From assembly GCA_017440965.1 (NCBI GenBank), contig JAFSGH010000040.1, positions 1-46,549 of the forward strand: a DNA stretch of 46,549 bases, written 5' to 3'. The position numbers and the translations under genes are program-made. Position 1 is the first letter of the stretch, and every line of letters begins with the position of its first letter. A model generated the notes under the pieces. It did not search any database. It saw only the letters and a program-made list of their open reading frames with translations, and had not been told where the DNA came from. This document shows positions 33,689 through 42,382 of the stretch, piece after piece. This DNA is from Clostridia bacterium. Its GTDB lineage: Bacteria > Bacillota > Clostridia > Oscillospirales > Acutalibacteraceae.

Positions 33689-35559
33689 AAAAGATTTTTT
33701 CAGGAATAAAGGAAGATTACGAAATTGTAAAGCAGGGCTTGAGACTTGTTAAAATATATCTCGGTAAAAACTACTTTTTGCTTAATCTTATTGTTAAGAT
33801 CTTGCGTGCTGTTTCACCTTACATAGCTATTTATTGCACCGGACTTGTTATTACTGCACTTAGTGAGAAGCAAAGCTTCAGACAGATAGTAATGTATGTT
33901 CTTGTTGCTACTGTTTCCACTCTTGTAATTGATATCGTCATCCGCACTGTTAACAGAAAGGCTCTTATAATGCTCAACAGCTGTTATGAAAAGCATTCAG
34001 CTCTTCTTTCAAGAAAAGCATTAGAGCTTGATTATGCAAAAGCAGAAAGCTCTTCAGTGCAGGAGCTTCGCGGCAAGATCGAAGAAAATGCCAACAACGG
34101 AAACGGTCTTACATGGGTGGCTGAATGTGTAGCGGAAATGATCTCCAATATATTTTCCGTTGCTGTTGCCGTCGGTATGATTTCCGGAATGGTCTTCAGT
34201 CGATCAAAAGCACAGCTCACAGGCTTTATGGCGTTTGTTGATTCACCATGGCTTGCAATTATGCTTATTGTTTTTTGCATAATTGCGATCGTTATTTCTG
34301 TCAGGTATCAGGAGCTGAGCGAAAAAAAGAAATTTGATATTTTTAACAGAGCTGTTAAGTTTAATCCGATCCTCGATTATTATAATCAGAAATATCTCAA
34401 CGAAAATGAAAGCGGTAAGGATGTCAGAATTTTTGATGTCAAGGCTCTTATCAAGGAAGAAATTGATGAGAAGATATATAAGCCGATCATAAGCATGAGA
34501 AGAGATGTGTTCAGATTATGGGCAACAATAGGGCAGATCAGTAACATTTCTGCCAACTTCCTGGGCGGCCTCGTTTATCTTTTTGTAGGTCTTAAGGCTC
34601 TTGCAGGTGCATTTGGGGCCGGAAAGATCGTTGAATACTATGGTGCAATAACTAAGCTTATCTCATCCTGTACAACTATTGCGGGCGATGCAGGTTACCT
34701 TCGTGCAAATAATATTCAGCTTAAGCAAGAGCTCGAATATCTTAATCTTGTTTCTGATATGAAAAACGGAACAAGAAAGGTTGATGGGATAGATCCCTCC
34801 GATTCAGTTTTTGAGTTTCGCAATGTTTCCTTTACCTATCCGGAAACAGAGACAATGATCCTTAAGAATTTCAGCATGAGAATTGAATCGGGTGAGCATC
34901 TTGCTGTTGTCGGTATGAACGGAAGCGGAAAATCCACAATGATAAAGCTGCTCTGCCGTCTTTATGATCCTACAGAGGGTATGATCACGCTTAACGGTAT
35001 TGATATCCGTGAATTCGATTATTCCGAATACCTGAAGCTGTTTGCTATCGTTTTTCAGGATTTTAAGCTTCTTGCGTTTCCGGTTGGTGAAAATGTTGCC
35101 TGCTCGGATGAATATGATGAGGAAAGAGTCTGGCGGTGTCTTGAAATGGCAGGCATCAGAGAAAGAGTGGAGGAGTTTCCAAAAAAACTGAAGCAATCAA
35201 TATATAAGCTGTATGAAAAGGACGGAATAGATCTTTCGGGAGGCGAGGAACAGAAGATAGCTATTGCAAGGGCACTTTATAAGGATGCTCCGTTTGTTAT
35301 TCTTGATGAACCGACCGCCGCGCTTGATCCTATCGCGGAGAGTGAAATATATTCAAGATTCAATGAAATTGCAGGTAATAAAACAACTGTTTATATTTCT
35401 CATAGACTTTCTTCCTGTCGTTTCTGCAGCAGAATCGTTGTGTTTGACAACGGTACGGTTATTCAGGAGGGAACACACGAGGAATTGCTGAGCTTTCCTG
35501 ACGGCAAATACAGTGAGCTCTGGAATGCTCAGGCACAGTATTATAACAATGAAAAATAA
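33685..35559 (+). CDS. ABC exporter half-transporter 2 (membrane and ATPase domains)
   Basis: The protein has 624 residues with the same layout: a membrane domain (about 20-330) and an ATPase with Walker A GMNGSGKST (about 410-418), signature LSGGEEQK (about 517), Walker B FVILDEPTAALDP and ISHRLSS. The start overlaps the first exporter gene by ATGA and has GAGGCGG upstream. It lacks a peptidase domain. Its substrate is most simply the small peptide at 29553, given the shared LytTR-type operators (inference). A terminator follows. Confidence 0.92.
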   Translation: MKKIFSGIKEDYEIVKQGLRLVKIYLGKNYFLLNLIVKILRAVSPYIAIYCTGLVITALSEKQSFRQIVMYVLVATVSTLVIDIVIRTVNRKALIMLNSCYEKHSALLSRKALELDYAKAESSSVQELRGKIEENANNGNGLTWVAECVAEMISNIFSVAVAVGMISGMVFSRSKAQLTGFMAFVDSPWLAIMLIVFCIIAIVISVRYQELSEKKKFDIFNRAVKFNPILDYYNQKYLNENESGKDVRIFDVKALIKEEIDEKIYKPIISMRRDVFRLWATIGQISNISANFLGGLVYLFVGLKALAGAFGAGKIVEYYGAITKLISSCTTIAGDAGYLRANNIQLKQELEYLNLVSDMKNGTRKVDGIDPSDSVFEFRNVSFTYPETETMILKNFSMRIESGEHLAVVGMNGSGKSTMIKLLCRLYDPTEGMITLNGIDIREFDYSEYLKLFAIVFQDFKLLAFPVGENVACSDEYDEERVWRCLEMAGIRERVEEFPKKLKQSIYKLYEKDGIDLSGGEEQKIAIARALYKDAPFVILDEPTAALDPIAESEIYSRFNEIAGNKTTVYISHRLSSCRFCSRIVVFDNGTVIQEGTHEELLSFPDGKYSELWNAQAQYYNNEK

Positions 35560-35634
35560 CAGAAAAATATTATTAAAAGCAATAAATTCCTGTGTTTTTT
35601 TTTCAAAACAAAGGCTTTAATGAAATTAACCTTA

Positions 35635-35670
35635 ACTCCGGCGGCTTGATTTTGCTGTCGGAGTATTTTT
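35635..35670 (+). terminator. Terminator of the ABC exporter operon
   Basis: ACTCCGGCGGC pairs with GCTGTCGGAGT (wobble pairs included) around an 8-nt loop and is followed by ATTTTTG. It separates the exporter genes from the metallo-cluster operon. Confidence 0.85.
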
Positions 35671-35704
35671 GTTTATAACAGATGTAATGAAACCTCATTT
35701 GCTG

Positions 35705-35733
35705 TTGAATTTTTCTTTTTATATTGTTATAAT
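35705..35733 (+). promoter_or_regulatory. Sigma-A-type promoter of the metallo-cluster operon
   Basis: TTGAAT (35705-35710), a 17-nt spacer and consensus TATAAT (35728-35733), about 30 bp upstream of the first gene. Confidence 0.85.
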
Positions 35734-35765
35734 TAATTTATCATTTATTTAAGGGGATATTTTTT

Positions 35766-36530
35766 ATGGAAAATAATGCAAAGATAATTGCGTTGTCCGG
35801 AAAGGGCGGTGTCGGTAAGACATCTGTTTCGGCGGCAATAGTCAAATTGTTGGTTGAAGCATATCCCGATAAGAAGATACTTGCAATAGATGCCGATCCT
35901 GCAGTCGGTCTTTCGACCGCTTTGGGTATAGAGGTTGAAACAACTCTCGATGATATCCGTAAGGAGATCGTGGCTACTGTCGAGGACGGAAACACAAAGG
36001 CTGCTATAGAGCTTCTCGGTGATGCAAGATATAAGATATTTGATGCTCTTGTTGAAACAGACGGCTTTGCATTTATTGCGGTCGGCCGTCCTGAGAGTGC
36101 AGGCTGTTATTGTAAAATAAATGCTTATCTCAAAGAGGTCATAAGCCTTCTTTCTGCAGATTTTGATTATGTCGTTATAGACGGTGAGGCAGGAGTTGAG
36201 CAGATAAACCGAAGGGTAATGGAGAAGGTCACACATCTTTTATTGATAACCGATGCCAGTAAAAAGGGAACACAGGTCATCTCAACAATAAAAAGCGTCG
36301 CAGATGAGCTTGTTATGTACAAGAAGCTTGGGGCAATAGTAAACAGAATACCCGATAAAAGCATTATTGAGCATATCAATACTAACGGTATTCCTGTTCT
36401 TTCTTATATAGAATCTGATAATAATCTTGCTTTTTTCGATATTGAAGGAAAAAATATCATGGAGCTTCCCGAGGATTCCAATATCGTAAAAGGTGTAAGA
36501 CAGGCACTTCAAGAGCTTGAAATATTATAA
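35766..36530 (+). CDS. CooC-type nickel-insertion ATPase (MinD/ParA fold)
   Basis: The protein has 254 residues. The deviant Walker A GKGGVGKTS is at residues 12-20, the switch IDADPAVGL at 41-49, and Walker B DYVVIDGEAGVE near 135-146. The motif CYC at Cys114 and Cys116 matches the CxC pair that in CooC binds nickel at the dimer interface. CooC loads nickel into CO dehydrogenase, and AcsF into acetyl-CoA synthase. Here no CO dehydrogenase gene is nearby, and the last operon gene resembles part of acetyl-CoA synthase. It starts after AAGGGG and is the first gene of the operon, 12 nt before the next. Confidence 0.9.
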   Translation: MENNAKIIALSGKGGVGKTSVSAAIVKLLVEAYPDKKILAIDADPAVGLSTALGIEVETTLDDIRKEIVATVEDGNTKAAIELLGDARYKIFDALVETDGFAFIAVGRPESAGCYCKINAYLKEVISLLSADFDYVVIDGEAGVEQINRRVMEKVTHLLLITDASKKGTQVISTIKSVADELVMYKKLGAIVNRIPDKSIIEHINTNGIPVLSYIESDNNLAFFDIEGKNIMELPEDSNIVKGVRQALQELEIL

Positions 36531-36542
36531 AGGAGAAAAAGT

Positions 36543-37748
36543 ATGAAGGATCTTAAGCATCTTTACGAGTTTGAAAAGCTTTTGCAGGAAGCAAATAATG
36601 AGCTTGTTCAGAAGGCAAAAAAAGACGGCAAAATTGCACTGGGATATACCTGCTATCATATTCCTGAAGTGCTGCTCAATTGCGGAAACTGCTTCTCTGT
36701 AAGACTCAGAGCCCCCCGTACTGGCTCAATGGATATAGCAACCTATTATATGAGTAATTTCCTTTGCGGATATTCAAAGGCTATTCTTGAAAGGGCAATT
36801 GAAGGGGGATATAATTTCCTTGATGCATATCTTGCATCTGAGACCTGCTCGGAAATGAACAGAACGGCAGAGCATTTTGAGCTTCTGAAGCTTGTTGAGA
36901 ATGATAAATTTTTCCTGTCATTCCTTGATATGCCTTTTAAGATAGAAGAGCATACCGTTAAGCATTATGTCAATCAGACGAGAACAAAAATACTCGATAA
37001 GCTGAGTGAGGTCTACGGAGTCGATACATCAGATGAGGCTCTTCTCAAGGCCGTTGAGGAGCATAATGAGGTATGCAGACTTATGACAGAGATAGGGGAG
37101 TACCGAAAAGAGGAGAATCCCAGAATAACGGGATATGAGTATCATATTCTTAATCTTGTTACATATTGCTGTCCGAAAGCTCTTATTCTTCCTTCTCTCA
37201 GGGAAACTGCCGAGGAGCTCAGAACAAGAGAGGCAGACGAAAAGAAGAGCTACAGAGCAAAGATCGTTGTTGTAGGCTCTGAAATGGATGATCCTGACTT
37301 TACCTCCCTTATAGAAGACAGCGGTGCTCTGGTGGTTGCCGACAGATATTGCTTTGGTGCATTGCCCGGAAGACAGGAGATAAAAATATCCGAAAACGAG
37401 GATGTGCTTACCGCAATTTGTCTTCATTACCTTAAGACAAGTCAGTGTCCCAGATTTATGAGCCACGAAAAGGTGCAGGAAAGACGGGACTATGTAAAGA
37501 AGCTTGTTGAGGAGTATAATGCAGACGGAGTAATGTACGAGCAGCTGAAATTCTGTGAGTACTGGGGATATGAAAGAGCACTGGCATCCTATGTTATGAC
37601 AAATGACTACGGTGTACCTACAGCAGCTGTTGACCGTCAGTATACGGCTTCTGCTTCGGGACAGCTCAGGACGCGTGTACAGGCTTTTGTAGAAAGTCTT
37701 GAAATCAAAAAGATACAAAAGGAAAGGGAGGCGAAGAAGAATGGATAA
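36543..37748 (+). CDS. 2-hydroxyacyl-CoA dehydratase family (HgdB/BcrC-type) subunit, smaller
   Basis: The protein has 401 residues. The family fold is suggested by GKIALGYTCYHIPEVLL (about 30-45), a Cys in NFLCGYSKAILE (Cys75), a Cys in LASETCSEMNR (Cys102), and a later Cys in EQLKFCEYWGYER (about 337), the usual places for ligands of a [4Fe-4S] or double-cubane cluster. Extra Cys37, Cys47 and Cys50 are near the N-terminus. Canonical members dehydrate 2-hydroxyacyl-CoA or carry out other low-potential reductions after ATP-driven electron delivery. No CoA-transferase is nearby, so the usual substrate is doubtful. Its 3' end overlaps the next gene by 8 nt. Confidence 0.85.
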   Translation: MKDLKHLYEFEKLLQEANNELVQKAKKDGKIALGYTCYHIPEVLLNCGNCFSVRLRAPRTGSMDIATYYMSNFLCGYSKAILERAIEGGYNFLDAYLASETCSEMNRTAEHFELLKLVENDKFFLSFLDMPFKIEEHTVKHYVNQTRTKILDKLSEVYGVDTSDEALLKAVEEHNEVCRLMTEIGEYRKEENPRITGYEYHILNLVTYCCPKALILPSLRETAEELRTREADEKKSYRAKIVVVGSEMDDPDFTSLIEDSGALVVADRYCFGALPGRQEIKISENEDVLTAICLHYLKTSQCPRFMSHEKVQERRDYVKKLVEEYNADGVMYEQLKFCEYWGYERALASYVMTNDYGVPTAAVDRQYTASASGQLRTRVQAFVESLEIKKIQKEREAKKNG

Positions 37749-39270
37749 TTACGGCAGACTTTATAAAGAGCATACAGCTTTATTGAAGCACAGAGAATGG
37801 CGCGGATTTAAGGATACGATGTATGATTATTACCGCTGGCTTGTGACCTGGAAAGATATGATAGTTATGGTGCTCAAGGCTCCCGTATCTACGGTAAAGG
37901 GTATCTGGCGTTACCGTTGGATGTCATCTTATCTTTCCGCTCCTTCCTTTATTGACAGACATGTGGCAGGCCTTACGGGACCTCAGCTTCGTATGGCTCA
38001 TCTTCATTATAATATGATAGTTAAGCATACGACAAAGCTTATCAATATCTCTCTCAAGGCAGACGAGAAGATAAATCCCGACAACAAGCTTTCAAAAAGA
38101 ATAGTTCTGATGGATGAGATAGTTCCTAATGAAGTATTTACAGGCTTTCCGAATCTGATTCCTATGCCTCTGCAGACTCTTCCCATTTTCCTTTCATCTA
38201 TGGTAGATCAGCAGATAACTCCTCCTTATCTTGAGGTTACGGAAAGCTTTGGTGTACCTGCTGATGTATGTCCTCTTCCCAGTGCGGAAGCAGGAGTTGC
38301 CATTGAAGATGATTATCCGAAAATGGGCTGCTGTATGATCGGTACCAATATGCCCTGCGACGGATCAATAATGAATTCATCCTTCCTTGACAGAAGATTA
38401 CAGCTTCCCACTCACTGCTTCGGAGTGCCTCTTCGTTATGACGGAGATGATGTTCAGGAGTACGCTGTTGAGGAGATAAGATCTCTTATAAAATTTGTCG
38501 AGGAGCAGACGGGTGAGAAGTTCAACTGGGATGCATATTTTTCCCGTATGAAGGATTATAACAAGCAGCTTGAATATGAGCGTCAGAAATGGGATATCAA
38601 TAAAACGCCTTATCCGCAGATGACAGGTGCCTGCTTCTGGCTTTACCGCATCTTTTACTTTAATCTCTCGGGTGGCTCAAATGAGAAATTCCTGAAGGTT
38701 GATGAAAAGGTAAATAAGATAATGCTTAAGGCATATGAGAAAAAGACTCCCGTATCAAAGGAAATGCGTCACCGTGCCGTTGTTTGGTCCTGTCCTGCAA
38801 ATTATTACACATCCTTTGCCAACTGGCTTGAAAACTGCTGGGGTATGAATGTTGTTATGGATATGGAAACAATGATCTCTTATCTTGAAATTGATACTGA
38901 GGATAAGGAGCAATCGCTGAAGGATCTTGCAAAAACATATCAGCGTTCCATTATGAGAAAGCATACCAAGGGCGGCTACCGCCATGTTGTTGATGAGCTG
39001 TGGCGTATCGTTGAGGAATATAATGCTGATACGGTCATTATGTATGATCAGATATCCTGTAAGGGTATGGACGGTCTTACGGGTATTTTTGACGATCAGG
39101 CAAGAGAAAAAGGCATTAATTTTATCTGGGTCCGTCAGGATCTTATGGATCCGAGAACTATATCAAGAAGAGAAATGCGCGATCAGGTAAATAAATATAT
39201 GCAGACGGTTCTTCAGGAAGAGCCTCTTGATGCTTCTCTCGTTGATTTTGAAGATGATTTAGCGTGGTAA
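37741..39270 (+). CDS. 2-hydroxyacyl-CoA dehydratase family (HgdA/B-type) subunit, larger
   Basis: The protein has 509 residues. It is a longer relative of the preceding subunit: SKRIVLMDEIVPNEVFTGF (about 118-136), a Cys-rich stretch with Cys177, Cys197, Cys198 and Cys206 (PKMGCCMIGTNMPCDGS), SCPANYYTSFANW in the middle, and DTVIMYDQISCKGMDGL near the C-terminus. The two subunits likely form a heterodimer with Fe-S clusters. The start at 37741 has GGGAGG; the frame from 37699 lies inside the previous gene. The N-terminal 110 residues are Trp/Arg-rich and not typical of the family. I cannot assign a substrate. Confidence 0.83.
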   Translation: MDNYGRLYKEHTALLKHREWRGFKDTMYDYYRWLVTWKDMIVMVLKAPVSTVKGIWRYRWMSSYLSAPSFIDRHVAGLTGPQLRMAHLHYNMIVKHTTKLINISLKADEKINPDNKLSKRIVLMDEIVPNEVFTGFPNLIPMPLQTLPIFLSSMVDQQITPPYLEVTESFGVPADVCPLPSAEAGVAIEDDYPKMGCCMIGTNMPCDGSIMNSSFLDRRLQLPTHCFGVPLRYDGDDVQEYAVEEIRSLIKFVEEQTGEKFNWDAYFSRMKDYNKQLEYERQKWDINKTPYPQMTGACFWLYRIFYFNLSGGSNEKFLKVDEKVNKIMLKAYEKKTPVSKEMRHRAVVWSCPANYYTSFANWLENCWGMNVVMDMETMISYLEIDTEDKEQSLKDLAKTYQRSIMRKHTKGGYRHVVDELWRIVEEYNADTVIMYDQISCKGMDGLTGIFDDQAREKGINFIWVRQDLMDPRTISRREMRDQVNKYMQTVLQEEPLDASLVDFEDDLAW

Positions 39271-39282
39271 AGGAGAATTGAT

Positions 39283-40083
39283 ATGAAATATTTTGGCGGC
39301 TGTGATGTAGGCTCAACTTATACGAAATGTGTTATTCTTGATGAAAACGGAAAAATGGTTGCCGCGGTTACAAACAGAAGTAAAATAAATCCTGTTGCAA
39401 GTGCACAGATAGCTCTTGATGATGCTGTTTCTCAGGTGGAAGGACTCAGCTCCGCTGAACAGCTTTCTTATCTTATCGGTACGGGATACGGCAGAAATAA
39501 GGTTCCCTTTGCTGATGAGAATATCTCTGAGATCAGCTGTCACGCAATGGGTGTTCATGTAACCAATCCTGAGGTAAAGGCAATAATTGATATCGGCGGT
39601 CAGGATGTAAAGGGAATTTCCATTGATACTGACGGTACTGTTAAAAACTTTGCTATGAATGATAAATGTGCTGCAGGCACGGGAAGATTCTATGAAGCAA
39701 TGGCAAATGCCTTCGAAATGTCACTGCCTGAGTTTTCAAAGCTTTCTCTTGAAGCAAAGAATACGATTCCGATAACTGCGCAGTGCACGGTCTTTGCCGA
39801 AAGTGAGGTTATTTCTCTTGTCGGTGAGGGAAAGCCTATGGATGAGATCGCTGCAGGCATTCAGCTTGCTGTTGCAAAGCGTTGCTTTGTTATGGCAAAG
39901 AAGGCTGGTGCAACAGACAGTATTACTCTCACGGGCGGATGTGCAAAAAATGACGGTCTGAAAAAAGCAATTGAAAAGGTGCTTAAGATAAAGGTTGTGG
40001 AGCTTGATACCGATCCTCAGCTTATGGGTGCTCTCGGTGCGGCAGAGTATGCAAGACAGAAAGGGCTCGCAAGGGTGAAGTAA
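39283..40083 (+). CDS. HgdC/BadF-type ATP-dependent Fe-S activator
   Basis: The protein has 266 residues, the size of HgdC. ASKHA features are GGCDVGSTYTKCVI (about 5-18), IIDIGGQDVKGI (about 101-112) and LTGGCAKNDG. The two cluster Cys occur in NDKCAAGTGRF (Cys129) and AQCTVFAESEV (Cys168), matching the pair that binds the bridging [4Fe-4S] cluster of the homodimer. It uses ATP hydrolysis to inject a low-potential electron into the dehydratase-type partner. It starts after AAAGGAG, 12 nt after the large subunit. Confidence 0.93.
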   Translation: MKYFGGCDVGSTYTKCVILDENGKMVAAVTNRSKINPVASAQIALDDAVSQVEGLSSAEQLSYLIGTGYGRNKVPFADENISEISCHAMGVHVTNPEVKAIIDIGGQDVKGISIDTDGTVKNFAMNDKCAAGTGRFYEAMANAFEMSLPEFSKLSLEAKNTIPITAQCTVFAESEVISLVGEGKPMDEIAAGIQLAVAKRCFVMAKKAGATDSITLTGGCAKNDGLKKAIEKVLKIKVVELDTDPQLMGALGAAEYARQKGLARVK

Positions 40084-40084
40084 T

Positions 40085-40243
40085 ATGAATGTAATTCTTA
40101 TAATTCTCGGCGTTCTTCTCGGCTTGTTCGTTGTAACCTTCGCGATATACTGGTTTAATCTTGATATGAAGCTTGTTAGAGTTGTTTACGACTGGCTCTG
40201 GAAGAACCGCTATGATAAAATGAAAAGGGATAAGAAGCTGTAA
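40085..40243 (+). CDS. 52-residue single-helix membrane protein in the metallo-cluster operon
   Basis: The protein has 52 residues. It begins MNVILIILGVLLGLF, one membrane helix (about residues 3-22), and continues with WFNLDMKLVRVVYDWLW and a basic tail KMKRDKKL. Its ATG comes 1 nt after the activator stop, and its TAA overlaps the next ATG (TAATG), so it is translationally coupled on both sides, which supports a real gene. It could tether the complex to the membrane. No family is recognised. Confidence 0.7.
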   Translation: MNVILIILGVLLGLFVVTFAIYWFNLDMKLVRVVYDWLWKNRYDKMKRDKKL

Positions 40244-40935
40244 TGGATTTTTTTGATTCCCTAATAAATGATGTATATTCTGCTCTGAATGACCTGCCGC
40301 AAAAGACATATGAGCATTCAGTTAAAGACTGTTGGACAGATATAGGCTACAATCAGGTAATACTTCAGAGGGATACTGCATTTCAGTTAAGCGGTACGGG
40401 TTTTAATCTTATAACTACCTCTGATATCAGGAATCAGATCATTGTTATCGGTGATGATCTGCAGAATATCAGGGATGACAGGCCTTTTGCAAGGATTTCT
40501 CTTGTTCAGATCGATGATGAAAATGATGAGCAGTCTGCATATGAGCTTATCCGCAAGATAGAGTATGTAAAGTATCATTATTTTCCTGACGGATTTATGC
40601 TGAGGACTTCTTCAAGATCGCATAAGGAGGCTGTACGCGTTGCAAAAACTGCTGTCAGAGACGGTATCAGCTTTCAGAAAACGGGAAGTCTTCTGATTGA
40701 AGGATATATGAAGATTCCTTCCGTTAAGGGCGTTTGTGTGATCTATGTTACTTATCCTGAAATCGATTATTCCGCTTTTGAAAAGCTTGCAGAAAAAAAC
40801 AATCGTATTACCGAAACGCTGAATCATATTGTAAACAGCGTGAATTTTGATTGCAGTACATGTAATCTCAAGGCAGTGTGTGATGAGGTTGAGGGAATGA
40901 AGGAGCTTCATTTCAAAATGAACGGTATGAAATAA
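40243..40935 (+). CDS. Acetyl-CoA synthase beta (AcsB/CdhC) middle-domain-like protein with Cys cluster
   Basis: The protein has 230 residues. From memory, the order of elements parallels the A2 region of acetyl-CoA synthase and the first A-cluster ligands: IIVIGDDLQNI (about 65-75), RISLVQI, a helix LIRKIEYVKYHYFPDGFMLR, GISFQKTGSLLIEGYMKIPSV, VCVIYVTYPE, and FDCSTCNLKAVCDEV near the end. AcsB has CxxCx8C at this place; here it is CxxCx5C, with the large catalytic C-terminal domain missing. A nickel or Fe-S site is plausible given the CooC-type gene in the operon. The start overlaps the preceding stop by TAATG. Known ACS proteins exceed 400 residues, so this is an orphan fragment or a distinct family. 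Confidence 0.65.
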   Translation: MDFFDSLINDVYSALNDLPQKTYEHSVKDCWTDIGYNQVILQRDTAFQLSGTGFNLITTSDIRNQIIVIGDDLQNIRDDRPFARISLVQIDDENDEQSAYELIRKIEYVKYHYFPDGFMLRTSSRSHKEAVRVAKTAVRDGISFQKTGSLLIEGYMKIPSVKGVCVIYVTYPEIDYSAFEKLAEKNNRITETLNHIVNSVNFDCSTCNLKAVCDEVEGMKELHFKMNGMK

Positions 40936-40969
40936 GAATAATATACAGCAGAATCGCTTTAAAAAATAG

Positions 40970-41010
40970 GACCGCTACGGCACTGTAAATTGCCGTAACG
41001 GTCTTTTTTT
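40970..41010. terminator. Terminator between the metallo-cluster operon and rsmF
   Basis: The 13-nt arms GACCGCTACGGCA and TGCCGTAACGGTC (one mismatch) are followed by seven T; the left flank is A-rich, so it can serve both convergent units. Confidence 0.92.
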
Positions 41011-41017
41011 CGGTTTT

Positions 41018-42382
41018 TTACCAGGTGATGTTTTTAAGTCTTAAGCCCTTAGGATAGTGATTTTTTGCTTTTCCGTTGCTGACCTTGATGCCGCCTATAG
41101 GACAGCCCTCTACCGTAATTACGGCCCAGCCGTTTTCACAGTCAACATCAATTTCTTCACCGTGAAGATATCTGAGAATATCGGATGAATCAGCCTTAAG
41201 GTCGATCTTTCGTCTGAAGCATTTACCCATGGCGGAGAAAAACTGATGGTGGGGGAGAATATAGTTCTTTTTTATTTCTCCTATAGTGACACCGCAGGAA
41301 AACGCAGTGCCTTTTGCAAATTCTGTAACAGGGGTCAGGTATACGGGATTTCCGTTGTATAAGGTCACACAGCTTTTATCATAAGCAATAAGTGTGTCAT
41401 CAAGAAAATCGGTAATAGTCTTATCGATTTTTACGCTTTTAATTGACGAAGAACAGTTTTCGGCATAAGCTGAGGTATTATGTAATACGGCCATAAACTG
41501 ACCTTCTCCCTTTGCTGTGTGAGGATAAAATCTTCTCGTAAAGGATATATTTTCGGTCTGACAGCCTTCAAAGAAAATTCCCGGCATTGTATAAGGCTTG
41601 ATCCTTTCGTTGACATCAATAAGCTCAAAATCCTTGTGCTGTTGTAAAAAGCTGTCTATCAGCATTTCATTCTCTTCAAGAGAAAATGTACAGGTAGCAT
41701 AAATGATATAGCCGCCGTTTTTCAGAAGCTGTACGGCATTTTCAAGAATTTCAGCCTGTCTTTCGGCGCACATCCTGACATTTTCCTCGCTCCATTCTTC
41801 TATTGCCGTATCATCCTTTCGGAACATTCCTTCTCCCGAGCAAGGTGCATCACACATAATGAGATCAAAGAACGCGGGGAAGTGGCGGATCAGCTTATTT
41901 GTGTCCATGCAGGTGGTTACGGTGTTTTTAAGACCGAGTCTTTCAATGTTTCCTGTAAGGATCTTGCATCTTGAGGAGATTATCTCATTTGATACAAGAA
42001 GTCCGCTTTCTCCGAGCTTATTTTTCAGCTGTGTGCTTTTTCCGCCCGGAGCGGCACACATATCCAAAATCTTCCACTGGGGATCAATATCTATGCATTC
42101 TGCGGGAGCCATTGCGGCAGGCTCCTGAATATAGATCATTCCTGCGTGGTGGTACGGATGATTGCCTGCTTTTTCATAGTTAAGATAATAGCCGTTTTCA
42201 ACATAAGGTATTTTTTCTTTTCCGAAAATGTTTATTTTTTCGAATTCCGCAAGGGAAATTTTATCAGTGTTAACTCTGAAGCCTTTGATCGGTTCAGCTG
42301 ATAAGGCTTCAATAAAGCTGTCGTAATTGTCTGACAGCAGTTGTTTCATTCTGTTATTGAATGCTTCAGGTATTTTTTTCAT
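41018..42382 (-). CDS. rsmF: RsmF/RsmB-type rRNA cytosine-C5 methyltransferase
   Basis: The protein has 454 residues. It transfers methyl from SAM to C5 of rRNA cytosine. Motifs are KILDMCAAPGGKSTQL (SAM loop), FDLIMCDAPCSGEGMFRK with the two-Cys type PC dipeptide, and YATCTFSLEENE with the catalytic TC. A C-terminal PUA-like RNA-binding domain follows (EEIDV, AVITVEGCPIGGIK). The frame extends to 42424, but the ATG at 42382 has GGAGGG and overlaps the rsmE stop (ATGA), so it is chosen. It is the second gene of the operon with rsmE. The exact rRNA position is not decided from sequence. Confidence 0.9.
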   Translation of the reverse strand: MKKIPEAFNNRMKQLLSDNYDSFIEALSAEPIKGFRVNTDKISLAEFEKINIFGKEKIPYVENGYYLNYEKAGNHPYHHAGMIYIQEPAAMAPAECIDIDPQWKILDMCAAPGGKSTQLKNKLGESGLLVSNEIISSRCKILTGNIERLGLKNTVTTCMDTNKLIRHFPAFFDLIMCDAPCSGEGMFRKDDTAIEEWSEENVRMCAERQAEILENAVQLLKNGGYIIYATCTFSLEENEMLIDSFLQQHKDFELIDVNERIKPYTMPGIFFEGCQTENISFTRRFYPHTAKGEGQFMAVLHNTSAYAENCSSSIKSVKIDKTITDFLDDTLIAYDKSCVTLYNGNPVYLTPVTEFAKGTAFSCGVTIGEIKKNYILPHHQFFSAMGKCFRRKIDLKADSSDILRYLHGEEIDVDCENGWAVITVEGCPIGGIKVSNGKAKNHYPKGLRLKNITW

